Assembly (NCBI RefSeq): GCF_039929605.1
Contig: NZ_JBDSQX010000033.1
Coordinates: 1-64,000 of the forward strand
From: Pelomonas sp039929605
GTDB lineage: Bacteria; Pseudomonadota; Gammaproteobacteria; Burkholderiales; Burkholderiaceae_C
DNA: 64,000 nucleotides
Direction: 5' to 3'
Part shown: piece after piece, positions 43,119 through 52,773 of the stretch
Layout: each line of letters opens with the position of its first letter
Position numbering within the stretch: position 1 is the first letter of the stretch
Notes under the pieces: generated by a model
Told to the model about the DNA's origin: nothing
Seen by the model: the letters and a program-made list of their open reading frames with translations, nothing else
Databases searched by the model: none
Program-made: the position numbers and the translations under genes

Positions 43119-44459
43119 ATGACCGTGCGACTCGTGTCCCTGTTCAGCCTGGCGTTGGCGGCGAGTTCCCCGGCTGTTGCTGAAGACTGGGGCTGCTATG
43201 ACCCCCAGCCGGGTCACCCGACTTCGGCGGAAAAGTCGGAGTTCGTGTCTTTGGTTTCCGCCCTGGCAGTCACTGCCGAGCACAGACACGGTGTGCCGGC
43301 ATCCGCCATCGCCGCCATGGCGATGGTGGAGTCCGGCTACGGCTGGACACGAACGGCCAAGCAAGCCAACAACTTCTTCGGATGGAAGTACAACTCGTCG
43401 TCTGCGGCCGGCGGGCGCAAGAGCTTCAGCCTCGCCTGCCAACCACCCGCTGACGTGAACAACAGATACGTCGTTTTCGCGAGCGCAGCCGATGCAGTGA
43501 ACTTCGTCGCGGAGAAACTGGCGACGCTGGGCTACTACCGGCAGGACGCCGAGGCCTACCGTCTCGCGCGCGCTGCCGGCCAGCCGGTCGATACGGCGGT
43601 GAAAGCTTGGGTCGTTGGCATCTCAGACCCCTACAACTGGCGGCCGGCTGAATATGCGAAGACGCTGACCCGCGTCATGAACGACCCGATCTCGCCGTCG
43701 GATCAAGTGTCGCCGCGCAACCTCTACCGGTTGTCGGAAGACGGAGCACCAACCCTGCCAGCACCCGTGCCTGCCTCCGCACCTGATGCGCAGGACGAGC
43801 AGCTTCTCGCCACGACGCGCGCCTGGTTCGCCGCGCGCATCGGCAGCCGCTCTTGCGAGGCGCCTGTCACCACCTTCCCGCGTTGGGACGGGTTTCCCGT
43901 GCAGCTGTGCAGCTACGTGGACAGTGGCATCCAGGTGAAGACCTACATGCTCAACCCGTCGCCCGACCAACTCGCGAAATGGACGGTGACCGCCTGCTCG
44001 GATGCCGGTACCCTTGATCGCAGGGCATGCGCGGTGTCCGTTTCAAAGGCAATCATGGAGGCCTCTTCGGCCGTTTTCCCTGTCGCCGGTTTCATCCCGG
44101 AGCCGGCGTCCTCGGGAGGCGGGCAGGGAAACGCCATGCAATGCTTCCTGTTCCGCGATGGCGTGACGGTCACCACCATGTCGACACCGTCGGCCCCCGC
44201 GGCCGTCAACGCGACTTGCCCGGCGCCGGACAACGAGGGCGCCGTCGTCAAAGCCCGGCGCTTCGCGCGGGTGGCATCGACCACGCGTGCCGAGTACCTG
44301 GCGGCCGGCGGCGTCGATCCGGTGGGTACCGACGCCGACGGCGACCCGCGATGGCTGGATGTCGTGCGTGCGCTTTACCAGCAGGCATGGAACAGCGACC
44401 GCAATGTTTTGATTTCGGCGAAGGCGAAATCCCTGAAGGCAGCGCACCGGTTCCCGTGA
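43119..44459 (+). CDS. secreted peptidoglycan hydrolase, glucosaminidase domain
   Basis: A 446-residue protein from ATG 43119, with GGAGG seven to twelve bases upstream. The signal peptide is MTVRLVSLFSLALAASSPAV. Residues ~40-195 are a glucosaminidase domain of the FlgJ/LytG type: VPASAIAAMAMVESGYGWTR with the catalytic Glu, NNFFGWKYNS, YVVFASAADAVNFVAEKLAT and VVGISDPYNWRPAEYAKTLT. The C-terminal ~230 residues, with paired cysteines (IGSRSCEAPVTTF, CSDAGTLDRRACAVS), are not recognised and may bind the cell wall. It probably cuts peptidoglycan glycan strands in the periplasm. Confidence 0.85.
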   Translation: MTVRLVSLFSLALAASSPAVAEDWGCYDPQPGHPTSAEKSEFVSLVSALAVTAEHRHGVPASAIAAMAMVESGYGWTRTAKQANNFFGWKYNSSSAAGGRKSFSLACQPPADVNNRYVVFASAADAVNFVAEKLATLGYYRQDAEAYRLARAAGQPVDTAVKAWVVGISDPYNWRPAEYAKTLTRVMNDPISPSDQVSPRNLYRLSEDGAPTLPAPVPASAPDAQDEQLLATTRAWFAARIGSRSCEAPVTTFPRWDGFPVQLCSYVDSGIQVKTYMLNPSPDQLAKWTVTACSDAGTLDRRACAVSVSKAIMEASSAVFPVAGFIPEPASSGGGQGNAMQCFLFRDGVTVTTMSTPSAPAAVNATCPAPDNEGAVVKARRFARVASTTRAEYLAAGGVDPVGTDADGDPRWLDVVRALYQQAWNSDRNVLISAKAKSLKAAHRFP

Positions 44460-44833
44460 ACGGCCAGCGATTCGACCAACTCGGCGCGCCGGGTCATGGT
44501 GGACTAAAACGCGAGCGTCCGGAAATGGCCGGCCCTGATGGTCCAGCAGTCGCTCAGCCGTCGCACCGTTCAATGACCGCTGCCGACGGCAGCGGTCATT
44601 GCGTCGCGAATCGTGGGTGACAGCAGCCAGCCTATTGCTGAGGTTCGGCGAGTTTCCGCTTTGGGCACATTGCTGACAGGCCAATCAGTAAACCCGAGGA
44701 CGGCACCCGCTGCAAAGCGGGGCCACAGACGCAAAGGAACGCTGACCGCTTTTAAGATCGAGCTGGCCCTAGGTGTTGTCGCTACGCGCCTCGCTTGCAT
44801 CCGCCGGATCGACATCCCACTCAGGAAGGCAGC
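44460..44833. other. intergenic with perfect 14-bp hairpin
   Basis: A 374-bp gap between convergent genes. CAATGACCGCTGCC, loop GAC and GGCAGCGGTCATTG form a perfect inverted repeat at 44571-44601. A string at 44656-44677 (ending GGGCACATTGCTGAC) recurs with two changes at 46942-46965, and GACAGCAGCCA is also shared between the two gaps. This points to a dispersed repeat family. The hairpin has no T-run and serves, if at all, as a factor-dependent terminator. Confidence 0.55.
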
Positions 44834-45745
44834 CTATGGATTGATGAACGCAATCTGCAATCCCGCCGCCGCCCGATACGCGCTCATCGCCGCTGTCAGT
44901 CCACTGCCAACGCCTGGTCCGTTCCCGTCACCCTTCGCGTGAATACCGATGGCCTGGCCTTGGGCGTTCCGCCACAACATCCCACTGTCGCCCCGGAACG
45001 TTCCCGGGTGCGCCACCTGGACGACGAGGTCGGCGAGTTCCGGGCCGACACGCTGCTCGATGCCGACGACCTGGCCGACCTTTGCGCCGCTAGTGGCCGT
45101 GCCATAAACAGATTCGCCGAACTTCGGTGCAGCGACTGGGATCTGGCCCCCGGCAAGGGCTCGCTTGCGTAGGCTGGCTTCCGCCAGTGTGAACAATGCG
45201 GCGTCCGAGAAGCCAAAAGCGCCCGGAACACCGGCTCCCCCGCCGGCGAGCGCGATCGCGCTGCGTCCCACGAGGATGGCCCTCTTGAGCGGGGGCGACC
45301 AGATCGCCACGTCTGAGGGCGAATAGGCGTTGCGGTCGAGGCCTTCAATGGCATGCGCGCACGTTAGCCCGTAGACATCGAACTGGGTTCGCGCGAACGC
45401 GGTCATGGTGCCGTATTCGGTGCCGTCGTAGGTCGTCAACGATCCGGCCGGAAATGGGCCAGTGGCTTGGAAGGTCATGCCTCCATACGGCAACACATCG
45501 AGCTGCACGGTCACACCATCGATCTCAACCCGCTTCGGAATCACCTGCTCCGCAGGCAGCGCTGCCTCGGGCAATTTCTGCGAGACGAAGACGACCAGGC
45601 TGACCTGATCGGTGAGCTGGCCGTTGCAAGACTTGAGCCCGATCATTGACCCGATGACATGCGGCTTTTCTGTCAGCAACGCTTCGACGCTGCTGCGGCT
45701 GCGCCGGATGCGCGAGACCTCGCGAACTGCTGCCTTGGGCCTCAT
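44834..45745 (-). CDS. trypsin-fold serine peptidase-like protein
   Basis: A 303-residue protein whose ATG overlaps the lipoprotein stop (TGATG). The N-terminal ~95 residues (KPHVIGSMIGLKSCNGQLTD, VSLVVFVSQKLPEAALPAEQ, VIPKRVEIDGVTVQLDV) match a domain that precedes trypsin-like domains in some bacterial and Nal1-like proteins. The peptidase part has the catalytic histidine in TCAHAIEG, an aspartate candidate in SPSDVAIWSP, and the nucleophile in FRGDSGMLWRN. So the triad looks intact. No signal peptide is evident, so it may act in the cytoplasm or leave with its lipoprotein partner. Confidence 0.75.
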   Translation of the reverse strand: MRPKAAVREVSRIRRSRSSVEALLTEKPHVIGSMIGLKSCNGQLTDQVSLVVFVSQKLPEAALPAEQVIPKRVEIDGVTVQLDVLPYGGMTFQATGPFPAGSLTTYDGTEYGTMTAFARTQFDVYGLTCAHAIEGLDRNAYSPSDVAIWSPPLKRAILVGRSAIALAGGGAGVPGAFGFSDAALFTLAEASLRKRALAGGQIPVAAPKFGESVYGTATSGAKVGQVVGIEQRVGPELADLVVQVAHPGTFRGDSGMLWRNAQGQAIGIHAKGDGNGPGVGSGLTAAMSAYRAAAGLQIAFINP

Positions 45746-46596
45746 CAGAACTTCACTTCCTTGAGCGTCGTCACCTTGGTTTTGACGTCGATGTCGATGT
45801 CGTAGAGCGTGAACGTCGGCGGCTCACCCGGCTTGGGGGACAGGCCGTCGATCAACGCCTGGAGCTCCTTCCGAAGGGCGGATATCTGCCTTCTCACCAC
45901 CGGCTCGTTGCCCGTCGTGGCTGGCGATGCCTCCCGAACCTGACCGTCCCAGTTCTTCGCGGCCATGCTCAGCGACGCGAGAGTTGCCGCCAGGGTCGAC
46001 TCGGCCTTGGTGGGATCCGCAAGGTTGTCGGCTGCTGCAATGATGGCACCGCTCGCCATATCGAGCACACCGAGCTCGTTCTCGGTGAGGAACTTGCCCG
46101 CGCGAGCTTCGTTGACTTGCGACTTCAGGTCGTTGCCGATTTTGCGAAGCTGCTTCGACACGGCGCCATAGTCGGGGGCGGATTCGTTGCCGAGCAGGCC
46201 GGTCTCTGCACGTGTCTTGGCTGCGGTCGCGAGCGATGTTTGCAACCCGCCCAGGGAGGTTAGAAGTTCCGGGATCTTCGTGTCGGTCTTCTGGCCCACC
46301 GCCGTCAAGATACTGTTGTTGAACGACATCGAAAGGTCGGACGAGCCCCAGAGACCGGGCGACAGGCGGGCATACAGCGGATTAGCGAGGTTGGGCAAGT
46401 AAATCACCGACACGTCCACAGGTTTGTCCTTCGCGCCGGTCCTCGCAACAAGCAGGTACGGCTTGGCGACATAGACCGGTATGCCAGTCACGGTGTCCGC
46501 TTCAAGCTTGGGCGACGTGTAGAACTTGACCTCAGCACACCCGGCGATGAGCAAGAAGGCTGCAATTGCAGATGCGGCTCGGATGGCGCTGGGCAT
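45745..46596 (-). CDS. predicted lipoprotein, partner of the peptidase
   Basis: A 283-residue lipoprotein from ATG 46596, preceded by AGGAG. Signal MPSAIRAASAIAAFLLIAGC ends in the lipobox LIAGC. The mature part begins AEVKFYTSPKLEADTVTGIP and contains VYVAKPYLLVARTGAKDKPV and YLPNLANPLYARLSPGLWGS. A helical region with heptad-like spacing (SKQLRKIGNDLKSQVNEARA) follows, and the protein ends DIDIDVKTKVTTLKEVKF. No known family. Direct overlap with the peptidase gene suggests a functional pair. Confidence 0.72.
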   Translation of the reverse strand: MPSAIRAASAIAAFLLIAGCAEVKFYTSPKLEADTVTGIPVYVAKPYLLVARTGAKDKPVDVSVIYLPNLANPLYARLSPGLWGSSDLSMSFNNSILTAVGQKTDTKIPELLTSLGGLQTSLATAAKTRAETGLLGNESAPDYGAVSKQLRKIGNDLKSQVNEARAGKFLTENELGVLDMASGAIIAAADNLADPTKAESTLAATLASLSMAAKNWDGQVREASPATTGNEPVVRRQISALRKELQALIDGLSPKPGEPPTFTLYDIDIDVKTKVTTLKEVKF

Positions 46597-47258
<662 letters not shown>

Positions 47259-47999
47259 CTACGCCAGCACGGGCAGGCGCAGCACGAACTCCACCATCAG
47301 CCGGGTGTGCATCCAGGTCAGGAGGATGTTGTCGCGCACGTAGCGAAAGTGCGAGACGCCGCCCTCATCGGCGCGCAGGTACTTCACCGGCGCGTCCAGG
47401 TTCACGGGCTTGACCCCGCGCCAGGCCAGGCGCACCACAGCCTCGGTGTCGAAGTCAAAGCGGCGCATCCAAGGCTGGCGCGCCATGACCGCCGCCAGCG
47501 CAGCCACCGGATAGACCCGGAAGCCATACAGCGAATCGGCCACGCCAGCGCCCAAGGTTTCGAGGTTGGTCCACCAGTTGGAAACGCGGCGCCCGCGCAC
47601 ACGCAGCAAGGGCGCGCTGGCGTCGAACACCGGGCGGCCGAGCACCATGGTCTCAGAACGGGCCATCGAAGCCTGCATGAAGGCCGGGATCAAGTCAGCC
47701 GGATGCTGGCCGTCGCTGTCCATGGCCAAAGCGTGGGTGAAGCCCTCGGCCTGGGCCAACTGCAAACCATGCAACACGGCCGCACCCTTGCCGCAGTTCT
47801 TTGGCAAGACCCACACGCGCAAACCGGGATCCGTCGCGGCCAACGCTTGCAGGCCCTCGGCGGTGCCATCGGTGCTGCCATCCACCACCACCCACACGGG
47901 CGCCCATCGGGCGCGCGCGGCGCGCACGGTGGCGTACACCTGGTCGCCGGTGTTGTAGCTGGGGATGAGCACCAAGTGCGTCGAAGAAGGGGTCGTCAT
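47259..47999 (-). CDS. glycosyltransferase family 2 of the pigment cluster
   Basis: A 246-residue GT-A fold enzyme: VLIPSYNTGDQVYATV, WVVVDGSTDGTAEGLQAL, then MDSDGQHPADLIPAF with the DxD metal site. NWWTNLETLGAGVADSLYGF and FDFDTEAVVRLAW are typical of the glycosyltransferases found in aryl-polyene loci. It would add a sugar to the pigment or its carrier. Four bases overlap the acyltransferase gene upstream, so it is the last gene of the minus-strand operon. Confidence 0.9.
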   Translation of the reverse strand: MTTPSSTHLVLIPSYNTGDQVYATVRAARARWAPVWVVVDGSTDGTAEGLQALAATDPGLRVWVLPKNCGKGAAVLHGLQLAQAEGFTHALAMDSDGQHPADLIPAFMQASMARSETMVLGRPVFDASAPLLRVRGRRVSNWWTNLETLGAGVADSLYGFRVYPVAALAAVMARQPWMRRFDFDTEAVVRLAWRGVKPVNLDAPVKYLRADEGGVSHFRYVRDNILLTWMHTRLMVEFVLRLPVLA

Positions 48000-48766
48000 C
48001 GTGGGTGGGGGTCAGGCCGCGGTGGCGTTTGGCGAACGCCGGCCGCGAAGTAGGCCTCGAGCTCGCGCAATTGGGCGGCGTGGTCGTCGGCAGGTTCAAA
48101 GCGCCGCCCTAAGCGGACCGTGAAAACAATCGGCAGGGGCGGCAGCCGCCACAGCGGCCACCCCTTGCAGAGGTAGGGCGACGCCGTGTCGATGAACACG
48201 GTTTGGATGGGCACTCCCGCGCGCTTGGCGATCAGGCAAACGCCCCCGTGAAAGGCGTTGACCGGCGGCTGGGTGGTGCGGGTGCCTTCGGGGAACAGCA
48301 CCAGCTGCCCACCCTGCTTCAGGTCTCGCATCGCCAATCGCACCAAGCCGCTGGGCGAATCGTTGGGGATGTAGCGGGCCAAGCGGGCGCCGGGTGCCAG
48401 GAAGGGGTTGCGCATCAGGCTGGCCTTCATGATGCACGCGCTGTGCGGCAATCGCGCCACGAGCATCATGGCGTCGAGCATGCTGGGATGGTTGGCGGCG
48501 ACGATCAACCCGCCCTCGTCACGCAGGGCATCCAAGGGCTCCGAGTGCAAGCGCATCAAGCCCACGGCGCGCGCCATCCCCCAAAACAGGCGGTAGCCCG
48601 CGGCAATGCCGGCGCGGCCCACACGGCGGCCGGTGTCGTTCGACAGCAGCGGGTACAGCAACAAGGCCACGGCGTTCCACAGCAGCGAGCCCAGCCCCAT
48701 GAACAGCAGCATGCCCTGCAGCGCCAGCCATTGAAACGGCACGCCCAGCCAGCGCAGCGCTGTCAC
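47996..48766 (-). CDS. 1-acyl-sn-glycerol-3-phosphate acyltransferase-like protein
   Basis: A 256-residue PlsC-family protein from GTG 48766, in a GTGA overlap with the chorismatase stop. One membrane segment (LQGMLLFMGLGSLLWNAVAL) precedes the acyltransferase motifs ANHPSMLDAMM (NHx4D), NDSPSGLVRLA, LFPEGTRTTQPP and GVPIQTVFIDT. Such enzymes in pigment clusters are thought to attach the polyene acid to a glycerol or lysolipid backbone. Confidence 0.9.
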   Translation of the reverse strand: MTALRWLGVPFQWLALQGMLLFMGLGSLLWNAVALLLYPLLSNDTGRRVGRAGIAAGYRLFWGMARAVGLMRLHSEPLDALRDEGGLIVAANHPSMLDAMMLVARLPHSACIMKASLMRNPFLAPGARLARYIPNDSPSGLVRLAMRDLKQGGQLVLFPEGTRTTQPPVNAFHGGVCLIAKRAGVPIQTVFIDTASPYLCKGWPLWRLPPLPIVFTVRLGRRFEPADDHAAQLRELEAYFAAGVRQTPPRPDPHPR

Positions 48767-49827
48767 GCCAGCGCCCCGGGCGCGAAGGCGTGGGCTTCGA
48801 TTTCCACCAACAGATCCGCCCGGCAAATGTCGGCCTGCACGCAGGGTGCATCCCGCCACGAGGGCTCGGCCTGGGCCAGCACCTGCCCCACCACCACCGC
48901 GTCGGCCGCATGGCGCACATAGACGGTGGGGTGCAGATCGGCCAGTCTGTAGCGGGCGCTGCAGCCCCGGTGGGCGCTGTCGATCACCGCCTGCAAATTG
49001 CGCAGCGTCTCTTGGGTCTGGGCCACCACGTCACCGTGGTGCACCGAGTGCTCGCCCACGATGCTGGCGGTGCCCGACACCAGCAGTGCCAACTGGCCGC
49101 CGCCGGCGTCAGCCAGCGCCGCACGCGAAAAGGTCGGGGCGCGCGGTCCGTACGCGCGGCTGTACCGGTAGGCCGACACCTGCCGTGGGTTCTCCACGGG
49201 CTTCGGGGCCAACCGGCCGGCCAAAAAGCGAACGCTCAAACCGCCCGGCGTCGCCCCTGCGGTACCCAGGGCGCACGCCGCGGGTGCCCCGTCGAAGGGG
49301 TCGCGCTGGGCGTCCATGAAGGCCTGCTGGCGACCGATGTTGAACTGCCGGTAGCGCTCCAGCCCGCCGCCGTCGGCGTTGATGCGGGGCAGGTAGTTCC
49401 AGAGCCGCAGCAGCTGCGGGCAGCCGCAGTCCTCCAGGGCTGCGAACACGTCGCGGTAGGCGCGGTACGCGGCTTGCTCCAACGAGCCTTGCGCCTCGGG
49501 CAGGTTCAGCTGGCCGAAGGCCCAGTGCCCATCGGTGCGCCATTGAACGCTGCCGCTGCGACCGCTGCGCAGCGCGCCGCCCCGAGTCAGCCAAGCGTCC
49601 ACCCATGGTTGAGTGGGACCGAGGAGCGGGGTGTCCAGGGCTGCCAGCCCACCCGAGTCGGCGTCGACGTCCACATCGGCGCGCGGCAAGCCCCAGGCCA
49701 CCCCCCCCAGCGCGAGCGACCCGTCGTGATGGCCGTCACGCCACTGGGTAAGGTCGAGTCGTTCAGCACGCAAAACATGGGGCGCGCGCGCGGACCACCC
49801 GCGCGACAGTGCGTCAACTTCGGTCAT
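48763..49827 (-). CDS. chorismatase, FkbO/Hyg5/XanB2 family
   Basis: A 354-residue protein from ATG 49827 (ATGA overlap with the flavoprotein gene). The family fits chorismatases that split chorismate into pyruvate and a hydroxybenzoate or dihydroxycyclohexadiene product: LLRLWNYLPRINADGGGLER, YRQFNIGRQQAFMDAQRD, SAYRYSRAYGPRAPTFSRAA, LALLVSGTASIVGEHSVHHG and LLVEIEAHAFAP near the C-terminus with the catalytic glutamate. XanB2 of Xanthomonas makes 3-hydroxybenzoate, the xanthomonadin starter, so this gene probably supplies the starter here. Which isomer is made cannot be told by eye. Confidence 0.88.
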   Translation of the reverse strand: MTEVDALSRGWSARAPHVLRAERLDLTQWRDGHHDGSLALGGVAWGLPRADVDVDADSGGLAALDTPLLGPTQPWVDAWLTRGGALRSGRSGSVQWRTDGHWAFGQLNLPEAQGSLEQAAYRAYRDVFAALEDCGCPQLLRLWNYLPRINADGGGLERYRQFNIGRQQAFMDAQRDPFDGAPAACALGTAGATPGGLSVRFLAGRLAPKPVENPRQVSAYRYSRAYGPRAPTFSRAALADAGGGQLALLVSGTASIVGEHSVHHGDVVAQTQETLRNLQAVIDSAHRGCSARYRLADLHPTVYVRHAADAVVVGQVLAQAEPSWRDAPCVQADICRADLLVEIEAHAFAPGALA

Positions 49828-51182
49828 CTGGGGTTGGCGATGACGTTCTCGCCGCGCACGCCACCCACGTCCCGGATCAGGCGGCGGCGAGCCCACCAAG
49901 CGCGCAGGGTGCGCGGCAGCGAGAAGAGGGAGCCCACGTAGTACACACCCTTGAATGCCGCCAAGGAGGCCCAGATCGGCGTCTTGCCGTAGATGTCACC
50001 CGCCAGCAGGGACATCACCGCCTCCTGCATGCGCAGCGGGTTGCGCGGATGCATGAACAGCTCGCGCAGCATGGGGTTCGTCATCCGGTGTATGAACCAG
50101 GAAAACTGCTTTGGGCCGTGGCGCATGCGCCGCTCAAACTGCCGCCGTGCGGCCGGATAGGTTTCGGGCGCGTCAATGGCCTTGGCCACAACCTCGGCGC
50201 CGTCGAAGGCGTTTTGCATCGCCAGAAAGACCCCCGAGGAAAAAACGGGGTCGATGAAGGCGTAAGCGTCGCCCAGCATCAGGAAGCGGTCGCCCGCGCA
50301 GCGGTCGGCGCAGTAGCTGTAGTTGCCCGTGGCCCACACGTGGTCGTCCATCAGCACCGCCCCGTCCAGCCGCCGCGCCAGCTCGGGCGCCATGGCGATG
50401 GTGTCGGCAAAGAACTCATTCAGCGGCTTGTTCCGCTGCTTCAAGTACTCGGGCCAACACACCGCACCGACGCTGGTGCTGCCGTCGGCCAGCGGGATGA
50501 ACCAGAACCAGCCATGCTGGAACCAGAAGATGCTGATATTGCCTTCTTGTTTGCCGGGCAGCCGCTGCGCGCCTCGGAAGTGCGCGAAGAGGGCCGCGCT
50601 GTTGTGCCGCCGGTTCTTCTGCTTCCATTGGTTCTGCGTGGCCAACAGGGTGTCGCGGCCGCTGGCATCGACGACGAACTTCGCTCGCCAGCGCTGCACG
50701 GCGCCGTCCTGCAAGACGGCCTCCACGTCGGCACCTTGGGCATCGAACGCCACGCGGCGCACCAAACAGCCTTCCAAGGTGCGCGCACCGGCCACAGCCG
50801 CATTCCTGAACAGGATCTCGTCGAAGTCGGCGCGACGCACCTGCCAGGCCATCGGCAAGCTCTTGTCCCAGGCGTCGCTGAACTCCACGAAGGACCGATG
50901 GCTGTGCTCAGGGGAGCAAAACTCGACGCCCCATTTGGGCATGCCGATGGCCTCGACTTGGGCACTGACGCCCAGCTTCTCGAGCAGGGGCCCGCCGGCC
51001 GGCAGCAGCGACTCACCAATATGAAAGCGCGGATGGTGCGCCTTTTCGACCAGCAGGACGTCGCGTCCTTGCCGCGCCAGCAGCGTAGCCATCGTGGAGC
51101 CCGCAGGGCCGCCGCCGATGATCAGCACGTCGCAATGGTGGAAGGGCCCAGAATCGCGGGCGGCGGAGGTTTCCGAAGTCAT
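49824..51182 (-). CDS. second FAD-dependent halogenase-like oxidoreductase
   Basis: A 452-residue flavoprotein from ATG 51182, first gene of the minus-strand operon. The FAD motif is VLIIGGGPAGSTMATLLARQ and FHIGESLLPAGGP follows. MPKWGVEFCS has the lysine seen in halogenases, and HGWFWFIPLADGSTSVGAVC has the WxWxIP motif. GDAYAFIDPVFSSGVFLAM closes the FAD site. It is shorter than, and only distantly similar to, the flavoprotein at 35000. It may halogenate or oxidise the aromatic head group. The family also includes geranylgeranyl-reductase-like dehydrogenases, so activity is uncertain. Confidence 0.84.
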   Translation of the reverse strand: MTSETSAARDSGPFHHCDVLIIGGGPAGSTMATLLARQGRDVLLVEKAHHPRFHIGESLLPAGGPLLEKLGVSAQVEAIGMPKWGVEFCSPEHSHRSFVEFSDAWDKSLPMAWQVRRADFDEILFRNAAVAGARTLEGCLVRRVAFDAQGADVEAVLQDGAVQRWRAKFVVDASGRDTLLATQNQWKQKNRRHNSAALFAHFRGAQRLPGKQEGNISIFWFQHGWFWFIPLADGSTSVGAVCWPEYLKQRNKPLNEFFADTIAMAPELARRLDGAVLMDDHVWATGNYSYCADRCAGDRFLMLGDAYAFIDPVFSSGVFLAMQNAFDGAEVVAKAIDAPETYPAARRQFERRMRHGPKQFSWFIHRMTNPMLRELFMHPRNPLRMQEAVMSLLAGDIYGKTPIWASLAAFKGVYYVGSLFSLPRTLRAWWARRRLIRDVGGVRGENVIANPR

Positions 51183-51298
51183 GTTGGTTCGACGGTCGAG
51201 GGGCTGACGAGCCACCCCACGCGGGCTTGCGTGGGTCTGCAATCATGCAGCGTGGCGACGCACGCTCAAACGCGTGGCCTCCTGATTATCTCTAACGC
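51183..51298. promoter_or_regulatory. divergent promoter region with 7-bp hairpin
   Basis: The 116-bp gap separates the divergent flavoprotein and PAP2 genes and must hold both promoters. CCCACGC-GGGCTT-GCGTGGG (51216-51235) is an inverted repeat that could be an operator for both directions. Confidence 0.45.
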
Positions 51299-51994
51299 AT
51301 GTCCATGAACCGACGCGCCCCCCTGCCTGCGACCGCCCCCCCCACGCCGGAATGGCTGGCCGACTTGGGTGAACGGCTTTGGCGCCTGCTGCCCCTGAAA
51401 GTGATCGGCATCAGCGGCTTCATGTGGCTCTTCTTCTTCTGCTACTTCTATACCTTGCGCCACCCGGCCTACGCGGTGTTCGAGATGCCTCGAACAAGCT
51501 TGGATGCCCTGGTGCCGTTTCAGCCCGAAGCGCTGTTGGTTTACGGCTCGCTGTGGTTCTACGTGGGCATTGCACCCGGACTGCTGCTGCGCGTACGCGA
51601 GCTCGTGGTTTACGGGCTGTGGGCGGCAGTGCTGTGCGGTTGCGGCCTTTTGATCTTCTACTTTTGGCCGACTGCCGTGCCAGCGCCCGACGTGGACGTC
51701 AGCGCCTACCCCGGCTTCGCCCTCTTGCAGGGCGTGGATGCCGGCGGCAACGCCTGCCCTTCACTGCACGTCGCCACGGCGGTGTTCACCGCGATTTGGA
51801 TCGATCGGTTGATCCGCACCTTGCGCGCGCCATGCGCATGGCGTTGGGCCAATGCGGTATGGGTGCTGTCCATCGCCTGGTCGACAGTCGCCGTTCGACA
51901 ACATGTCGTGCTGGATGCCCTGGCGGGCTCTGTGCTCGGCATCGCGGTGGCGGTCCTGTCCATCTGGCTCAGCCCATGGGTTGGGCGTCGCTAG
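51299..51994 (+). CDS. PAP2 superfamily membrane phosphatase/phosphotransferase
   Basis: A 231-residue membrane protein (ATG 51299; Met at 51305 is possible) with about six helices. The PAP2 motifs are GNACPSLHVATAVF (C2, with His) and STVAVRQHVVLDALAGSVLG (C3, with His and Asp). The C2 motif SLHV is the form used in inositol-phosphotransferase-like PAP2 proteins. It starts divergently from the flavoprotein and, by position, belongs to the second pigment block, perhaps transferring or removing a phosphate from the lipid carrier. Confidence 0.85.
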   Translation: MSMNRRAPLPATAPPTPEWLADLGERLWRLLPLKVIGISGFMWLFFFCYFYTLRHPAYAVFEMPRTSLDALVPFQPEALLVYGSLWFYVGIAPGLLLRVRELVVYGLWAAVLCGCGLLIFYFWPTAVPAPDVDVSAYPGFALLQGVDAGGNACPSLHVATAVFTAIWIDRLIRTLRAPCAWRWANAVWVLSIAWSTVAVRQHVVLDALAGSVLGIAVAVLSIWLSPWVGRR

Positions 51995-52078
51995 CCTAGA
52001 TCACATGCCTAAAGCAAGCCCTCCACCGCCAACCCGAGAACCAGCAGGCAGCCGCGTGATGTCGGCCCGTCCGCCTCG

Positions 52079-52759
52079 TCAAGGTTTGCCGTATTGCGGA
52101 GAACGCGGCCCGTAAAGCAGGCCGTTCATCCGGCCGGCCACAAGAAGGCGCTGGCTTGCAAGGCCCGCCATTGGGTGGCTGCGGTCGGTGGAGGCCGAGA
52201 TGATCTGGTCGACAACGGCCTTGACCAGCAGCCCGATCAGGCCGCCCTGGCTGTTGTTGGCCTGCTCCGCGCTGGACGCGGCGGCGCTGCCCTCCCAGAG
52301 CAGCTTGCCATTGCGCAGGTCCACCAGCTTGGCCTCCAGCGTCACAGCGGTCTCACTGTTGAGGACCTTGTAAACCGAGCCGTAGCGCGTGACCTTCACG
52401 TAAAGACCGGCGTCCGCACCGAATATCTCGCGCAGCTTGGCCGGCGCGATCTGCTGCGCGTCTTCGGGCGTGAACATGCCATTGCTTTTGAGCGTTTCGT
52501 CCACCAACGAGACCGGCAGCACGTAGTAGCCCGACTCGGCCAACGGCCGCGTCATCTGCGCCATCACGCTGGATGTCGCCTGCACTTCGGGCGTGGTGTT
52601 GATCGGCGGAAGCACGAGGATGGATCCGGGCCTGGCGTCCTTGTATGCCGTGTAGTCGTAAGGCGCCGGCGGCGTGGCGCAGCCTTGCAGCACCAACAGC
52701 ACCAACGCACCCAGCATTGACGAAGCGAAGCGCGGAAGGCGCTGGAAGATGGTTCTCAT
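52079..52759 (-). CDS. DUF799/GNA1162-family lipoprotein
   Basis: A 226-residue lipoprotein, signal MRTIFQRLPRFASSMLGALV with lipobox VLQGC. The mature part (YKDARPGSILVLPPINTTPE, MTRPLAESGYYVLPVSLVDE, IFGADAGLYVKVTRYGSVYK) is the DUF799 family, structurally known from the neisserial GNA1162 protein. It follows the DUF4810 gene by 14 bases and is third in an operon with a CsgG-like protein. The three are found together in many proteobacteria and are thought to form an outer-membrane assembly. Confidence 0.9.
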   Translation of the reverse strand: MRTIFQRLPRFASSMLGALVLLVLQGCATPPAPYDYTAYKDARPGSILVLPPINTTPEVQATSSVMAQMTRPLAESGYYVLPVSLVDETLKSNGMFTPEDAQQIAPAKLREIFGADAGLYVKVTRYGSVYKVLNSETAVTLEAKLVDLRNGKLLWEGSAAASSAEQANNSQGGLIGLLVKAVVDQIISASTDRSHPMAGLASQRLLVAGRMNGLLYGPRSPQYGKP

Positions 52760-52773
52760 TGTTTGGTTCTCCC

